Below, one piece after another: positions 39,548 through 47,858 of a stretch of DNA of 64,000 bases. How positions within the stretch are numbered: the stretch's first letter is position 1; every line of letters begins with the position of its first letter. The notes below the pieces were generated by a model. It was not told where the DNA came from. It was given only the letters and a program-made list of their open reading frames with translations, and made no database searches. Source of the DNA: Trichomonas vaginalis G3 (Eukaryota > Parabasalia > Trichomonadida > Trichomonadidae); contig NC_067207.1 of the NCBI RefSeq assembly GCF_026262505.1, positions 11,810,082 to 11,874,081 on the forward strand, in the 5' to 3' direction. The position numbers were made by a program, and so were the translations under genes.

Positions 39548-42500
39548 TCAGAACTTCAACTTACGAATAAAGCTTGTTTTAGTCGTTATTGAGAAGTTAA
39601 ACTTCTCTTCAAAGCAAGGTTGACATGACTTACATAAGTCAAATCCAATCTCTTGACCGTCATAAAGTGCTTTATAAAGTTTCATAACACTGAACTCAGA
39701 GTCTTTGTCAAATTTTCCTTGCGGAACCATTAAACCTTTATCTTCATCATAGAAACACTGAACAGAGTCAGGAAACATTTCATTAGCGGTTAAAGCAATA
39801 ACATCTTGCTTCACGCCTTTCATTCTGCAGTGAAATGCAACTTCATTTAAATCGTTAGTGAGTAAGTCTATGTAGGTCTTCTTTCCACAAAATATTGACT
39901 TGTATGCTAAACTTTGTTTTCCAGGTGTTATTTCTGCGAAGTCACTATGAAACTGACCTAATGTTTTACCAATAAGTTCTCTACCGTATCTCTTCTTAAA
40001 TTCATGAGCTAAACGTGGTATGTCTTCATTGTAAATGTGCATCGAATCTGTATCCTGATAAAATGCTTTTAATCCTAAGTCTTCAATCGTGCAAAACACT
40101 TCATTCATTATTCTCTTCGACATAGACAGAATGTTAACACCAAGTGGACAGAAGTTAAAGTGTCTGCAAATGCTTTTTGTTAGCTTGAAAATAGTTTTAT
40201 CTGAACCATCCAAACCTTCGAACTTCACTATATGGTTGTAATTTCTTATAGCATATCTTATAGCATCTTTGTCATCTACTATGGTTATTTTTGACTCAAT
40301 AGGAGATAGAATAGTTTTGCCATAAATACTGTTCAGAATGAGCTTTATATTTTCTTGCAAAGGATTTCCTTCTTTCTTATACTTTAACCTTAACTCAAAC
40401 AACTTCTTTACTTCATCTCTTATTCTAATATCTCTGTTTCCATCGTAATAGTATCCTTGCAACACTTCACATTTGACACCTTGATATTTTATGAGGTCTT
40501 GTAATGTTATATGGTCAACATACATTAAACAGCAAGTGTTTGAACTTCTGGGAACGTTAAGTTCTGGATTTAGTTCAGGGTCACAAACTATTAAAGGAAA
40601 GTGTCTATGTATTCCAATCTCTGTTATCTTAATGAGAACAAAGAAGCCAGACATAAACTTTTCACCAATGGGTTCCTTTTGGTCGTCATCGAATAAATGT
40701 CTCATGAGATACTCTGTGCTTAACATCTCATCCTTCAATACTTTTGGAATACCTTCTAAAGTATAAAGTCTTGCTATAGCGGATGGATATAATGAAACAG
40801 CGTCGAAGTCAGCAATGAGTTTCTTTTCGCTCTTTTGTTTAATGTTATCTGACAACATACATCTTCCACCTTGAATACAGCGTGAAATAAATTCTCTTGG
40901 TTTATTTGAGAGGTCATAAAGATTTCCATTCGGGAAGTACACTCTGTTCTCAAACAATTTGTTAGCAATAGAACAAATACTAACGTAGTCATAAACGTTT
41001 AAATCAAACTCTTTCAATAAGTCATTGCGGAACTTTACAAAACCTTCTCTTAAAATTCTTACATCTTGTTTGCAATAAAATGAGCTATATTTTTCTAAGT
41101 CGAAGTGGTTTTCATCTATTCTGCAACCTTTGATGGAATCTATGTTCTTCATAAATGTATCTGCATCCTTGACAAACTTACACGCTTCAGAAATGACACC
41201 AGTTCTGTTGTCCTTTGCTAACAAAGTACTGCTGTAGTAGTTATATGGAAATACTTCTTTCGGTCCTGTTTGTAAGTTAAACATAGCAGGAAATAGTTTA
41301 AGCTTCTTATTTATAACACTGTAAGAGTCTTTTATAATAATTGCCCGTCCTTTATATAAACCAGTTATTTGCATTGTTCGTGAACCTTTAATGATGGGAG
41401 TTCCTTTCACTTCTGTCATGTGTCTTAAGATGAAGTTTATATCATAACTGAGGTTATGGAAATATATTAAACTCTTGTCAGGAAGTCGTTCCAAAAATTC
41501 TGTTGCACAGTTTTGACCCCATATGCTTTCACTCACTGAACCATCTTCACTGTCATAACAGATGTTAAAAGCTTTATGAAAGCCATCCGTACTACACTCA
41601 AAGTCAGCAAAGAAAACGTGCTCAGGAATGAACTTGCACTTATTTTTATTTACTTCTTTTGACTCGGCTTTCTTCTTCAGTTGTACACAATACTTTGGAG
41701 CATATGTCAAATCTTTAAATGGTGCAAGGTTCTGTTTATATAAGTCAGTCGTATATGTGAAAAGTTCTCCATAAGAAATAGGTTCGAAATATTTGCACTC
41801 CCACAATGTTTTCATAACATCCCATAGCGGTGTAGTTCTATCCATGCGAACAATGTATTTACCATCTCTCATTGTATATATTTTCATCTGTTTCTCAATG
41901 TTCATTCCACCACAAGCTTTGAGAATTTCTTTATAGTTTCGAATGAAATATGTTGTCATTGGAAGTCTTTCATTTAGCATGTAGTGGTCTTCAACAAGAA
42001 GTAGGTCAATAGTTCGAACAGTTTCACATTCTTTTGGTATATATCTCTTTATTTCATTATGTCTTGAGTCATTGAAATAACCAATGGTAACATTGAATGC
42101 TATACCTGTTGCGTCAGAAATTTCTTGTACTTTACTTTGTGGAAAGTCTCTAACACGAATGACTTCTCTCATGTGGTCAATAGTTTCTTCATTTACTCCA
42201 GCCTGAATGCAAGCATAAACGAAGCAGTTATCTTCTGTCATAAGTGTTGCAGTTCTTTTGTTCAATTCATTGAAGATTTGGTAGCGTTCAAGATTTATAG
42301 GTAATGTGCAAAGATACTTCCAGAACTGACCGCTTCTCTTCTTATAAAACTTCTTTTCACCATTATCTTTCCAAAAGCTTTCTATAAGTGCTGGGTTTCC
42401 TGTTTGCTTAAGAGCTTCCAAAATGGCTTTCTGGTCATTTGTCAGTGTGCTTTCATCTCTATATGGTCTCTTTTTTGGTTTGCCTTTCTTTACATCTGAC

Positions 42501-43327
42501 ATCGTTAAGCCTTCATATTCTGTTAAATCATACATCTTTATTTCGGTAAGATTCTTTATGTTTGTCAAGAAGAAGTCATAGTGCATTTCAACAATACCTG
42601 CAGCATTTGCTTCTATCTCTGATATAAAGTTCTCCTTCAAGAGCTGATGTAGTAATGTTCCAATATTATTGAGGTTTAACGTAGAACATTCATACTTTCC
42701 ACCAAGTTTATAACATACCATCCATCTTTGTTGGGAGTTTATTTTAATTTTCTCTAAGAGTCTCATGAAAACCTTACCGAAATGTTTGTGTAAGTAGTCT
42801 CTGTTCGGTTCATCTAAAGCTTCGATGTTAAAGTCAATGAGTCTATTACCTGTCTTCACATTTCTCTTCCTATTCTCTTCATCTTTCTTTAACCATCTCT
42901 CACCTTCTTTTGGTTTGTCGTCAATGGAACGAATGACATCGTTAGCTTTGCGAACTTGTTCTATAGCACTTTTAAACATCTCTCTTCTCTGTTGTTTCAG
43001 TGTGTCGTCTCTTCTTCTTGTTTCACCAACGTTTGCATTTGTTATGTCAAACATTTCTCTTCTTACTTCATGAGGTATTGAACGTCTATGATATAAGTCA
43101 ATAGCAATGTCATTTAAAGGAAATGCTCTTGCATGGACTTCGTCCTCGCCGCGTTGCGGCTTTATGAACTCATGAATTCTATCATAAGTTATTTCACCAT
43201 TGTAGTCTTTAATGAAGTCAGCGAGTGCTTTTTTGTTTGTTGCGTAATGCTTTGCAACATCTATGTTAGCTTCTGTAAGAAGTTGTTTTATTTCCGAGTG
43301 TTCTAACTTAGACAACTTCCGATACAT
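39548..43327 (-). CDS. Protein-primed DNA polymerase B
   Basis: This 1,259-residue frame is open throughout. The C-terminal 750 residues hold all polymerase B motifs. Exonuclease: FADFECSTDG, YFHNLSYDINFILRH and YCKQDVRIL. Polymerase: motif A DFDAVSLYPSA, motif B LILNSIYGKT and motif C YQDTDSMHI. The insert pattern is that of Polinton protein-primed enzymes. The N-terminal 500 residues, with no close motif, may hold the terminal-protein-like or other element-specific function. It replicates the element DNA. The length fits Maverick polymerases. A small GCCGC-GTT-GCGGC hairpin lies in the coding sequence at 43148-43160. Confidence 0.96.
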   Translation of the reverse strand: MYRKLSKLEHSEIKQLLTEANIDVAKHYATNKKALADFIKDYNGEITYDRIHEFIKPQRGEDEVHARAFPLNDIAIDLYHRRSIPHEVRREMFDITNANVGETRRRDDTLKQQRREMFKSAIEQVRKANDVIRSIDDKPKEGERWLKKDEENRKRNVKTGNRLIDFNIEALDEPNRDYLHKHFGKVFMRLLEKIKINSQQRWMVCYKLGGKYECSTLNLNNIGTLLHQLLKENFISEIEANAAGIVEMHYDFFLTNIKNLTEIKMYDLTEYEGLTMSDVKKGKPKKRPYRDESTLTNDQKAILEALKQTGNPALIESFWKDNGEKKFYKKRSGQFWKYLCTLPINLERYQIFNELNKRTATLMTEDNCFVYACIQAGVNEETIDHMREVIRVRDFPQSKVQEISDATGIAFNVTIGYFNDSRHNEIKRYIPKECETVRTIDLLLVEDHYMLNERLPMTTYFIRNYKEILKACGGMNIEKQMKIYTMRDGKYIVRMDRTTPLWDVMKTLWECKYFEPISYGELFTYTTDLYKQNLAPFKDLTYAPKYCVQLKKKAESKEVNKNKCKFIPEHVFFADFECSTDGFHKAFNICYDSEDGSVSESIWGQNCATEFLERLPDKSLIYFHNLSYDINFILRHMTEVKGTPIIKGSRTMQITGLYKGRAIIIKDSYSVINKKLKLFPAMFNLQTGPKEVFPYNYYSSTLLAKDNRTGVISEACKFVKDADTFMKNIDSIKGCRIDENHFDLEKYSSFYCKQDVRILREGFVKFRNDLLKEFDLNVYDYVSICSIANKLFENRVYFPNGNLYDLSNKPREFISRCIQGGRCMLSDNIKQKSEKKLIADFDAVSLYPSAIARLYTLEGIPKVLKDEMLSTEYLMRHLFDDDQKEPIGEKFMSGFFVLIKITEIGIHRHFPLIVCDPELNPELNVPRSSNTCCLMYVDHITLQDLIKYQGVKCEVLQGYYYDGNRDIRIRDEVKKLFELRLKYKKEGNPLQENIKLILNSIYGKTILSPIESKITIVDDKDAIRYAIRNYNHIVKFEGLDGSDKTIFKLTKSICRHFNFCPLGVNILSMSKRIMNEVFCTIEDLGLKAFYQDTDSMHIYNEDIPRLAHEFKKRYGRELIGKTLGQFHSDFAEITPGKQSLAYKSIFCGKKTYIDLLTNDLNEVAFHCRMKGVKQDVIALTANEMFPDSVQCFYDEDKGLMVPQGKFDKDSEFSVMKLYKALYDGQEIGFDLCKSCQPCFEEKFNFSITTKTSFIRKLKF

Positions 43328-43417
43328 CTTTAGTAGGAAATAAAAAATATTTTTTGAAAAAATTAGATTAGATTTTTTTTAAGTTATTTTTCAAAATAAT
43401 TTAATATTTTTATTTTA

Positions 43418-43891
43418 ATGAAACACATGCAAGATTGCAAGTTCTTTTCATACAATGCTCTCGCTACTGCCATCAAGAATGAGTTCAATGATGCTTCAAA
43501 CGTTAATGTTATCTTTAACAAGAAGTTTGTGAAAGAATCTAAGTTCGGTCAGTATGTCAGACCATTAGCTATCGTCATTGACCGCAAACGTTATACTTCA
43601 CAAGAGTTAGCAGTAGTTTTGAAACAAAATAGTTTCTTCGTGAATGTCAAAGATACACATTATACTATTATAAAGAACTCCAACATTGACTTCTTCAGTA
43701 TTGCTTTAAATCTTTCCGAACAGAAAGAATATAAGAAGGGTGAAACAAATGTGAAATATTATCCTTCATCTCTGAAGACAATAACGAACAAAGATGTTAT
43801 ACAAAAATTCTTACCAAAGGTTGAAGAAGCTTCTATTGACATTGACGAAGGAAGTGAAATGGTTGAAGAAATAGACCCTGAAGCTATTTAA
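43418..43891 (+). CDS. Element protein, unrecognised
   Basis: 157 residues, divergent from polymerase B across a 90-bp gap. Mixed alpha/beta start (FFSYNALATAIKNEFNDASN, VNVIFNKKFVKES), a middle VRPLAIVIDRKRYTSQELA, and an acidic tail. Start context ATTTTTATTTTAATG. No family recognised. Confidence 0.5.
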   Translation: MKHMQDCKFFSYNALATAIKNEFNDASNVNVIFNKKFVKESKFGQYVRPLAIVIDRKRYTSQELAVVLKQNSFFVNVKDTHYTIIKNSNIDFFSIALNLSEQKEYKKGETNVKYYPSSLKTITNKDVIQKFLPKVEEASIDIDEGSEMVEEIDPEAI

Positions 43892-43909
43892 GCAAAAATA
43901 TATTTTTGG

Positions 43910-44125
43910 TTAGTCTTCATATCGATATTTTACAACAATTCCCCAATGTATAAACTTTTCATACGCTTTTTCATAAGCTTTATATACCTTCAGAAATTTT
44001 GCATAATCTTTAGAAGCATTTAGATATTGTTTAAATGCTTTGTATGTCTTCAAAAATTTTGCATAATCTTTTACATGTTGTTCGTTCTCTTCTTCTGTCA
44101 TGAGTTCCGAATATTCTAAATTCAT
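43910..44125 (-). CDS. Small repetitive element protein
   Basis: 71 residues containing two copies of a short helical repeat (KDYAKFLKTYKAF and KDYAKFLKVYKAY), converging on 43418. Likely helical; function unknown. Confidence 0.4.
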   Translation of the reverse strand: MNLEYSELMTEEENEQHVKDYAKFLKTYKAFKQYLNASKDYAKFLKVYKAYEKAYEKFIHWGIVVKYRYED

Positions 44126-44180
44126 GTTCTTTCATATGAGATAAAATTTATAAAAAAAATAAAATATAGCGTAGATTTTT

Positions 44181-45008
44181 TCATTCTTCCTCTTTGAAGT
44201 TATCGAAATATTCTGTTATCTTTTCTTTCAGTAGCGGTAAGTCTTCTTTGAATGTAAGTATTGTACAACCGTTGATGTCATAGTGTGTTTGAGGAAGAGT
44301 ATTTTTGACAATTTCCTTTATTTGCTCATTCGGTGTCATTGAAATCGGTAAGTTTTCACGATAGAACCAGTTTCTGTCAGATTTATATATTTTAGCGAGG
44401 TCATAAAAGCTCTTGTTGTTTCTTCTGACTAAATGCAACATAACCATATCTCTGTCTTCTTCTTTCTCCAACTCTTCAGTATATATCATATACTTATAGC
44501 TTTTTTCCTTTCCTTTTGGTACTGAACGTGGTATTCTTTTCTGTATGCTTTTGTCTTTGGATTCAATGACTTCATCTTTTGCATGAAGTTTCTTTTCCAT
44601 ATCTTCACGTTCTGCTTTATATAGTTCATCTAACATCATGAAAATATAACAAGCATAACGAGGTGAAGCCCACATTGCTACAGCATTTACTAAAAGTCTA
44701 TGAACATAATAACCTTTCAAACAAGGAGCCAAATTCTTGCGATTTTCGAATGGAATCTCTTCCCTCGGTTTTCCGAGGGAAGCAATCATATGAGGAAATT
44801 CTTCTAAAAGTTCTTTTGTCTGTTGGTTTTCAAACCAATGATATGCTTGCTTTGTAGACTGAAGAGCATTCATTATACTTTGCATTTGGTACATGTCATC
44901 TTTGACCGAACGAATGAGACGTAACTGTTTGTTATACTGTATGTATTCATATTCTTCATTAATGGCTTCATGAACGATAGCAGTTGTTGTGTTCTCTGAT
45001 GTTGTCAT
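44181..45008 (-). CDS. KilA-N domain protein
   Basis: 275 residues from the ATG at 45008; a TTG upstream is not accepted. The KilA-N core is near residues 90-125 (GYYVHRLLVNAVAMWASPRY), a DNA-binding module of phages and large DNA viruses. A charged coiled region follows, then a C-terminal domain (YMIYTEELEKEEDRDMVMLH, DRNWFYRENLPISMTPNEQI) similar to the extension common in viral KilA-N proteins. It probably regulates or modifies element DNA functions. A 10-bp-stem hairpin (CTTCCCTCGG with TTTT loop, 44759-44782) lies in the coding sequence. It uses the shared promoter cassette at 45019. Confidence 0.75.
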   Translation of the reverse strand: MTTSENTTTAIVHEAINEEYEYIQYNKQLRLIRSVKDDMYQMQSIMNALQSTKQAYHWFENQQTKELLEEFPHMIASLGKPREEIPFENRKNLAPCLKGYYVHRLLVNAVAMWASPRYACYIFMMLDELYKAEREDMEKKLHAKDEVIESKDKSIQKRIPRSVPKGKEKSYKYMIYTEELEKEEDRDMVMLHLVRRNNKSFYDLAKIYKSDRNWFYRENLPISMTPNEQIKEIVKNTLPQTHYDINGCTILTFKEDLPLLKEKITEYFDNFKEEE

Positions 45009-45018
45009 TACTGTCTTT

Positions 45019-45069
45019 ACATACAAAATAAAAAAATAAATAAAAATAAAACTAACTTTATTTTTTCTG
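45019..45069 (-). promoter_or_regulatory. Shared AT promoter cassette, copy A
   Basis: Minus-strand TAGTTTTATTTTTATTTATT and TTTTTATTTTGTATGT, ending 10 nt before the KilA-N start. Almost identical to copies at 46831 and 47644. Promoter role is inferred from placement. Confidence 0.6.
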
Positions 45070-45115
45070 AAATAAACACTATTTCTTCACAACATTAAAT
45101 TTTATCCTGTATGAA

Positions 45116-45490
45116 ATGACTTTAAAAAGATTATTGACTGACTTCGAATACTATCTCATTGACGCACTGACAGACCCTCAAAACTGTGTTGAAAGTTCTT
45201 TAAGCTTTAAGATTGAAGGTACGACGCATTTTGTCTTCACTTACGTATTGAAAGAATATGACCGTTATCATAATGAAGTGAATCAAACACTAATAAAATT
45301 TGTAGATAAAAAATTGGTTAACAATGAATATTTTAAACGTGAAGACCCAAACACTGCTGGAGATGATGAAGAATACAGACAAGTTATTGAAAAAAATAAC
45401 GCAAGATTAGATGTAATAGAAAAGAAGTTTAATGAATGTCTTACAAACACGTATGAATATCTTATGCGGTGGGAAGCTAGATGGAAATAA
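45116..45490 (+). CDS. Element protein, unrecognised
   Basis: 124 residues, acidic and helical (LLTDFEYYLIDALTDPQ, IEKKFNECLTNTYEYLMRW). Divergent from the KilA-N gene. No family recognised. Confidence 0.45.
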   Translation: MTLKRLLTDFEYYLIDALTDPQNCVESSLSFKIEGTTHFVFTYVLKEYDRYHNEVNQTLIKFVDKKLVNNEYFKREDPNTAGDDEEYRQVIEKNNARLDVIEKKFNECLTNTYEYLMRWEARWK

Positions 45491-45524
45491 ATTTACGTCA
45501 AATATGCAATTTATAAAATCTTAT

Positions 45525-45610
45525 GTCGACAGGCTACGTAGTACAGTGGTCTAAGGTGGTGTTATGGAGGGGTCAAGGTCTGTGGTTCGAACCGCGACAG
45601 CGCCGTATTT
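45525..45610 (+). ncRNA. tRNA-like sequence with A- and B-box motifs
   Basis: TAGTACAGTGGTCTAAGG (45539-45556) resembles an A box and GGTTCGAACC (45583-45592) is a perfect B box. TTTT follows at 45607, as in pol III terminators. I could not fold a standard acceptor stem or T-arm, so it is either a decayed tRNA gene or a tRNA-like RNA. It lies in the 390-bp gap between two element genes. Confidence 0.35.
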
Positions 45611-45669
45611 TCTTATTTTCTTTGTTTGTCTTGTTTGTCGTGAATAAAAGTGTCATAAAAGTGCTCTAT

Positions 45670-45731
45670 CTTCCACGGGAATAAATAAAAATTTACTTTA
45701 TTTCTTCTTTATTTCTTTGTTCCCGTGGAAG
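45670..45731. repeat. Hairpin: 12-bp stem CTTCCACGGGAA with a 38-nt loop
   Basis: Perfect inverted arms at 45670-45681 and 45720-45731, AT-rich loop. It lies between the tRNA-like sequence and the next gene's 3' end. Confidence 0.8.
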
Positions 45732-45839
45732 AAGGGTTTTGCTGTTTTTCTCAGTCGAAATCAATGATTTTTTCATTTTTGGAATCCTTAGCGAATGAGG
45801 AATCTTTTCTCTCGTGGAAGTTTTGACCAAAAATATAAT

Positions 45840-45878
45840 TTAGGGTAGAAGGGTAGATCTAACCTCATTTCTACCCTC
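45840..45878. terminator. TTAGATCTAA-type palindromic module, copy 2
   Basis: AGGGTAGAAGGGTAGATCTA followed by ACCTCATTTCTACCCT: a near palindrome placed at the 3' end of the 45884 gene. Related modules are at 35321, 46907, 47721 and 56446. A transcript-end role is inferred. Confidence 0.5.
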
Positions 45879-45883
45879 AAGAT

Positions 45884-46822
45884 TTACAAACGTTTAACGT
45901 GATATACGTTATGAATTCGTGAAATTTCAAATATTTTTGTAGCTTCTATTTCTTCAGTTAATATATCAAAAATTTTAACAATGCCGAAGGTTTCTTTATA
46001 CTTCTTCTTGACATCAGATAAAAGGAAATCATCAGCTGTTGGATAGTTTTTGTTCAGAAATGTCAACATATCCATTTTATCTTCTGCTGGCTTTTCTGCT
46101 TCTTTCTTTAAGTCTGCATAGTCGTTTCTCATTCTTTCTATCTCTTTGACGGAGTAGTTATATTTCCTCATTGCTGCTTTACATTTAGAACATTGCGGGT
46201 TCATTTTTGTGTTATACATTGAAATAAAACCAGCTAGAACAACTAAGGCGTCAATGGTTTTCTTTAACTCAAAGGCTGCTGGTTTTATCTGTTCATTCCA
46301 TACTTTACCTCTTCTATCTTTATCTCTTATCTGCCATACACATCTTGCAACTAATGTAACAAAGTTATCGTATGTCTTAAATTCTTCAGATTTATATATG
46401 TCAGAGATGTTCTTATATACCATATCGCAATCTTTGTCCATAACTTTATGGTTGCAATGAAAACCAAGGAATTCATAATTTACTTTACGTATGAATTTCT
46501 TAATTTCTACTGAGTCAGTTGCTTTGACTTCAATTTCGTCGAATTCAGGAATAGTTAGTTTTTGTTGTTGGATTTCAGGGAATTTGGGTAAATGGTCAAT
46601 AATGTCCTGCATGTCATAAAGATATTCTTCATTTGTTTCATCTTTCGCACTACAGTCTAAATTACTTGTTAAAAGTTCTTGCTTTATCTTCTGGATTTCT
46701 GTTTCAAAAGTATATGAAGAAGGAATAAAGCTTTTCATCTCTATCAACATTGACGTAGGATTCATGACTAACGAGTTTGGTGCTGTTGTTTGAATTGTTG
46801 TTGTGCCGATTGTTGAAATCAT
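45884..46822 (-). CDS. Element protein with CxxC motif, unrecognised
   Basis: 312 residues, mostly helical. A CSKCKAAMRKYNY motif near residue 215 and nearby Cys/His (FHCNHKVMDKDCD) could bind zinc. The C-terminus reads EATKIFEISRIHNVYHVKRL. Uses promoter cassette copy B. Function unknown. Confidence 0.5.
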   Translation of the reverse strand: MISTIGTTTIQTTAPNSLVMNPTSMLIEMKSFIPSSYTFETEIQKIKQELLTSNLDCSAKDETNEEYLYDMQDIIDHLPKFPEIQQQKLTIPEFDEIEVKATDSVEIKKFIRKVNYEFLGFHCNHKVMDKDCDMVYKNISDIYKSEEFKTYDNFVTLVARCVWQIRDKDRRGKVWNEQIKPAAFELKKTIDALVVLAGFISMYNTKMNPQCSKCKAAMRKYNYSVKEIERMRNDYADLKKEAEKPAEDKMDMLTFLNKNYPTADDFLLSDVKKKYKETFGIVKIFDILTEEIEATKIFEISRIHNVYHVKRL

Positions 46823-46830
46823 ATCTTTTA

Positions 46831-46878
46831 TACAAAATAAAAAAATAAATAAAAATAAAACTAACTTTATTTTTTCTG
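46831..46878 (-). promoter_or_regulatory. Shared AT promoter cassette, copy B
   Basis: Same 48-nt string as copy A with almost no change; ends 8 nt before the ATG at 46822. Confidence 0.6.
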
Positions 46879-46906
46879 TCTTAAGGAAATTCGTGAAAAT
46901 TCATGA

Positions 46907-46957
46907 GGGTAGAAATGAGGGTAGAAATGAGGTTAGATCTAACCATCTACCCTAAAC
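46907..46957. terminator. TTAGATCTAA-type palindromic module, copy 3
   Basis: GAGGGTAGAAATGAGGGTAG, then AAATGAGGTTAGATCTAACC and ATCTACCCTAAA. The flanks (AAGGAAATTC, AAACATTATTTTT) match copy 4, so the whole gap of about 130 bp is a repeated cassette. Confidence 0.5.
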
Positions 46958-47020
46958 ATTATTTTTGGTGTAAAATGACCAAATTTCATGAATTTTCACA
47001 AAAGACCAAAAATAAACGCT

Positions 47021-47632
47021 TTACATGTATTTTTCAGCAACTTCGTCAAATAATTTTATAGCTTTATCTATCTCATCTACTTCAAACGTTTCTTTACCTT
47101 TCGTTGGAGCACCATACATTTTCTCAAACTTTTCAAGTAGTTCTGTTTCAGCAGCTCTCATATCATTTACAAACACAACCTTGACTCTATTGACTGTATT
47201 GTCATATCTTTGAGTTATATTATATGTTCTTCCTATCTTATATCTCTTTGTATTGAAGTCCTTCGGTTTCTGAACGATGTAAAGTAAGCCTTCACTGCAA
47301 CGTTCCGTATCGAATGAACCATAAGTTATGAAGTTATATCCAACAACTGGGTCTAACCATAACAAAACTATTGGTATAAGACTTTTGTCGATGAGATATG
47401 CTGTAGTTCCATAGAATCTTACCGATATCATAAGCTCAGGATTTCTTGTCAAAATTTTCTGAGTAGAAGCAATTCTAACCCAGTCGTGTGCTTTCTTTCC
47501 AGATAGTGTTAGAATGTCTGACAAAGAATATTTGTTGTATTTCTTTGAGTATCTTACGTTTAAATCACCAATTCTAACCACTTTGGTGTCATTGTCTATC
47601 TTTTTAACTGTTTCAAACTCAATGTTTGTCAT
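47021..47632 (-). CDS. KilA-N/GIY-YIG (T5orf172-type) protein
   Basis: 203 residues. The N-terminal half resembles a short KilA-N domain (RYSKKYNKYSLSDILTLSGK, DWVRIASTQ). The C-terminal half (about 112-200) has the T5orf172/GIY-YIG pattern: GLLYIVQKPKDFNTKRYKIG, RTYNITQRYDNTV, the VKVVFVNDMRAAETELLEKF helix and a final KGKETFEVDE strand. This domain pair is known from phages and large DNA viruses and suggests a site-specific nuclease or regulator. Uses promoter cassette copy C. Confidence 0.75.
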   Translation of the reverse strand: MTNIEFETVKKIDNDTKVVRIGDLNVRYSKKYNKYSLSDILTLSGKKAHDWVRIASTQKILTRNPELMISVRFYGTTAYLIDKSLIPIVLLWLDPVVGYNFITYGSFDTERCSEGLLYIVQKPKDFNTKRYKIGRTYNITQRYDNTVNRVKVVFVNDMRAAETELLEKFEKMYGAPTKGKETFEVDEIDKAIKLFDEVAEKYM

Positions 47633-47643
47633 TTTCTGTTCTT

Positions 47644-47690
47644 ACATACAAAATAAAAAAATAAATAAAAATAAAATTAGCGTTATTTTT
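47644..47690 (-). promoter_or_regulatory. Shared AT promoter cassette, copy C
   Basis: Third copy, ending 11 nt before the ATG at 47632; its outer end (TTAGCGTTATTTTT) differs slightly from copies A and B. Confidence 0.6.
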
Positions 47691-47720
47691 CTTTCATAAG
47701 GAAATTCATGAATTTTCATG

Positions 47721-47770
47721 AGGGTAGAAATGAGGGTAGAAATGAGGTTAGATCTACCCTTCTACCCTAA
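47721..47770. terminator. TTAGATCTAA-type palindromic module, copy 4
   Basis: GAGGGTAGAAATGAGGGTAG, then AAATGAGGTTAGATCTACCC and TTCTACCCTAAA; lies between the integrase 3' end and the KilA-N/GIY-YIG gene's promoter. Confidence 0.5.
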
Positions 47771-47858
47771 ACATTATTTTTTGGGTGTAAATAAATGGTA
47801 CCATTAATAATTCCATGACTGTTCTCATTCATGTCTGATTTACATCCAACGAAAAAGT

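Noticed and set aside
45525-45610. Confident tRNA gene
   Set aside because: A and B boxes are present, but I could not pair the acceptor stem or a regular 5-bp T-stem, so only a tRNA-like call is kept.
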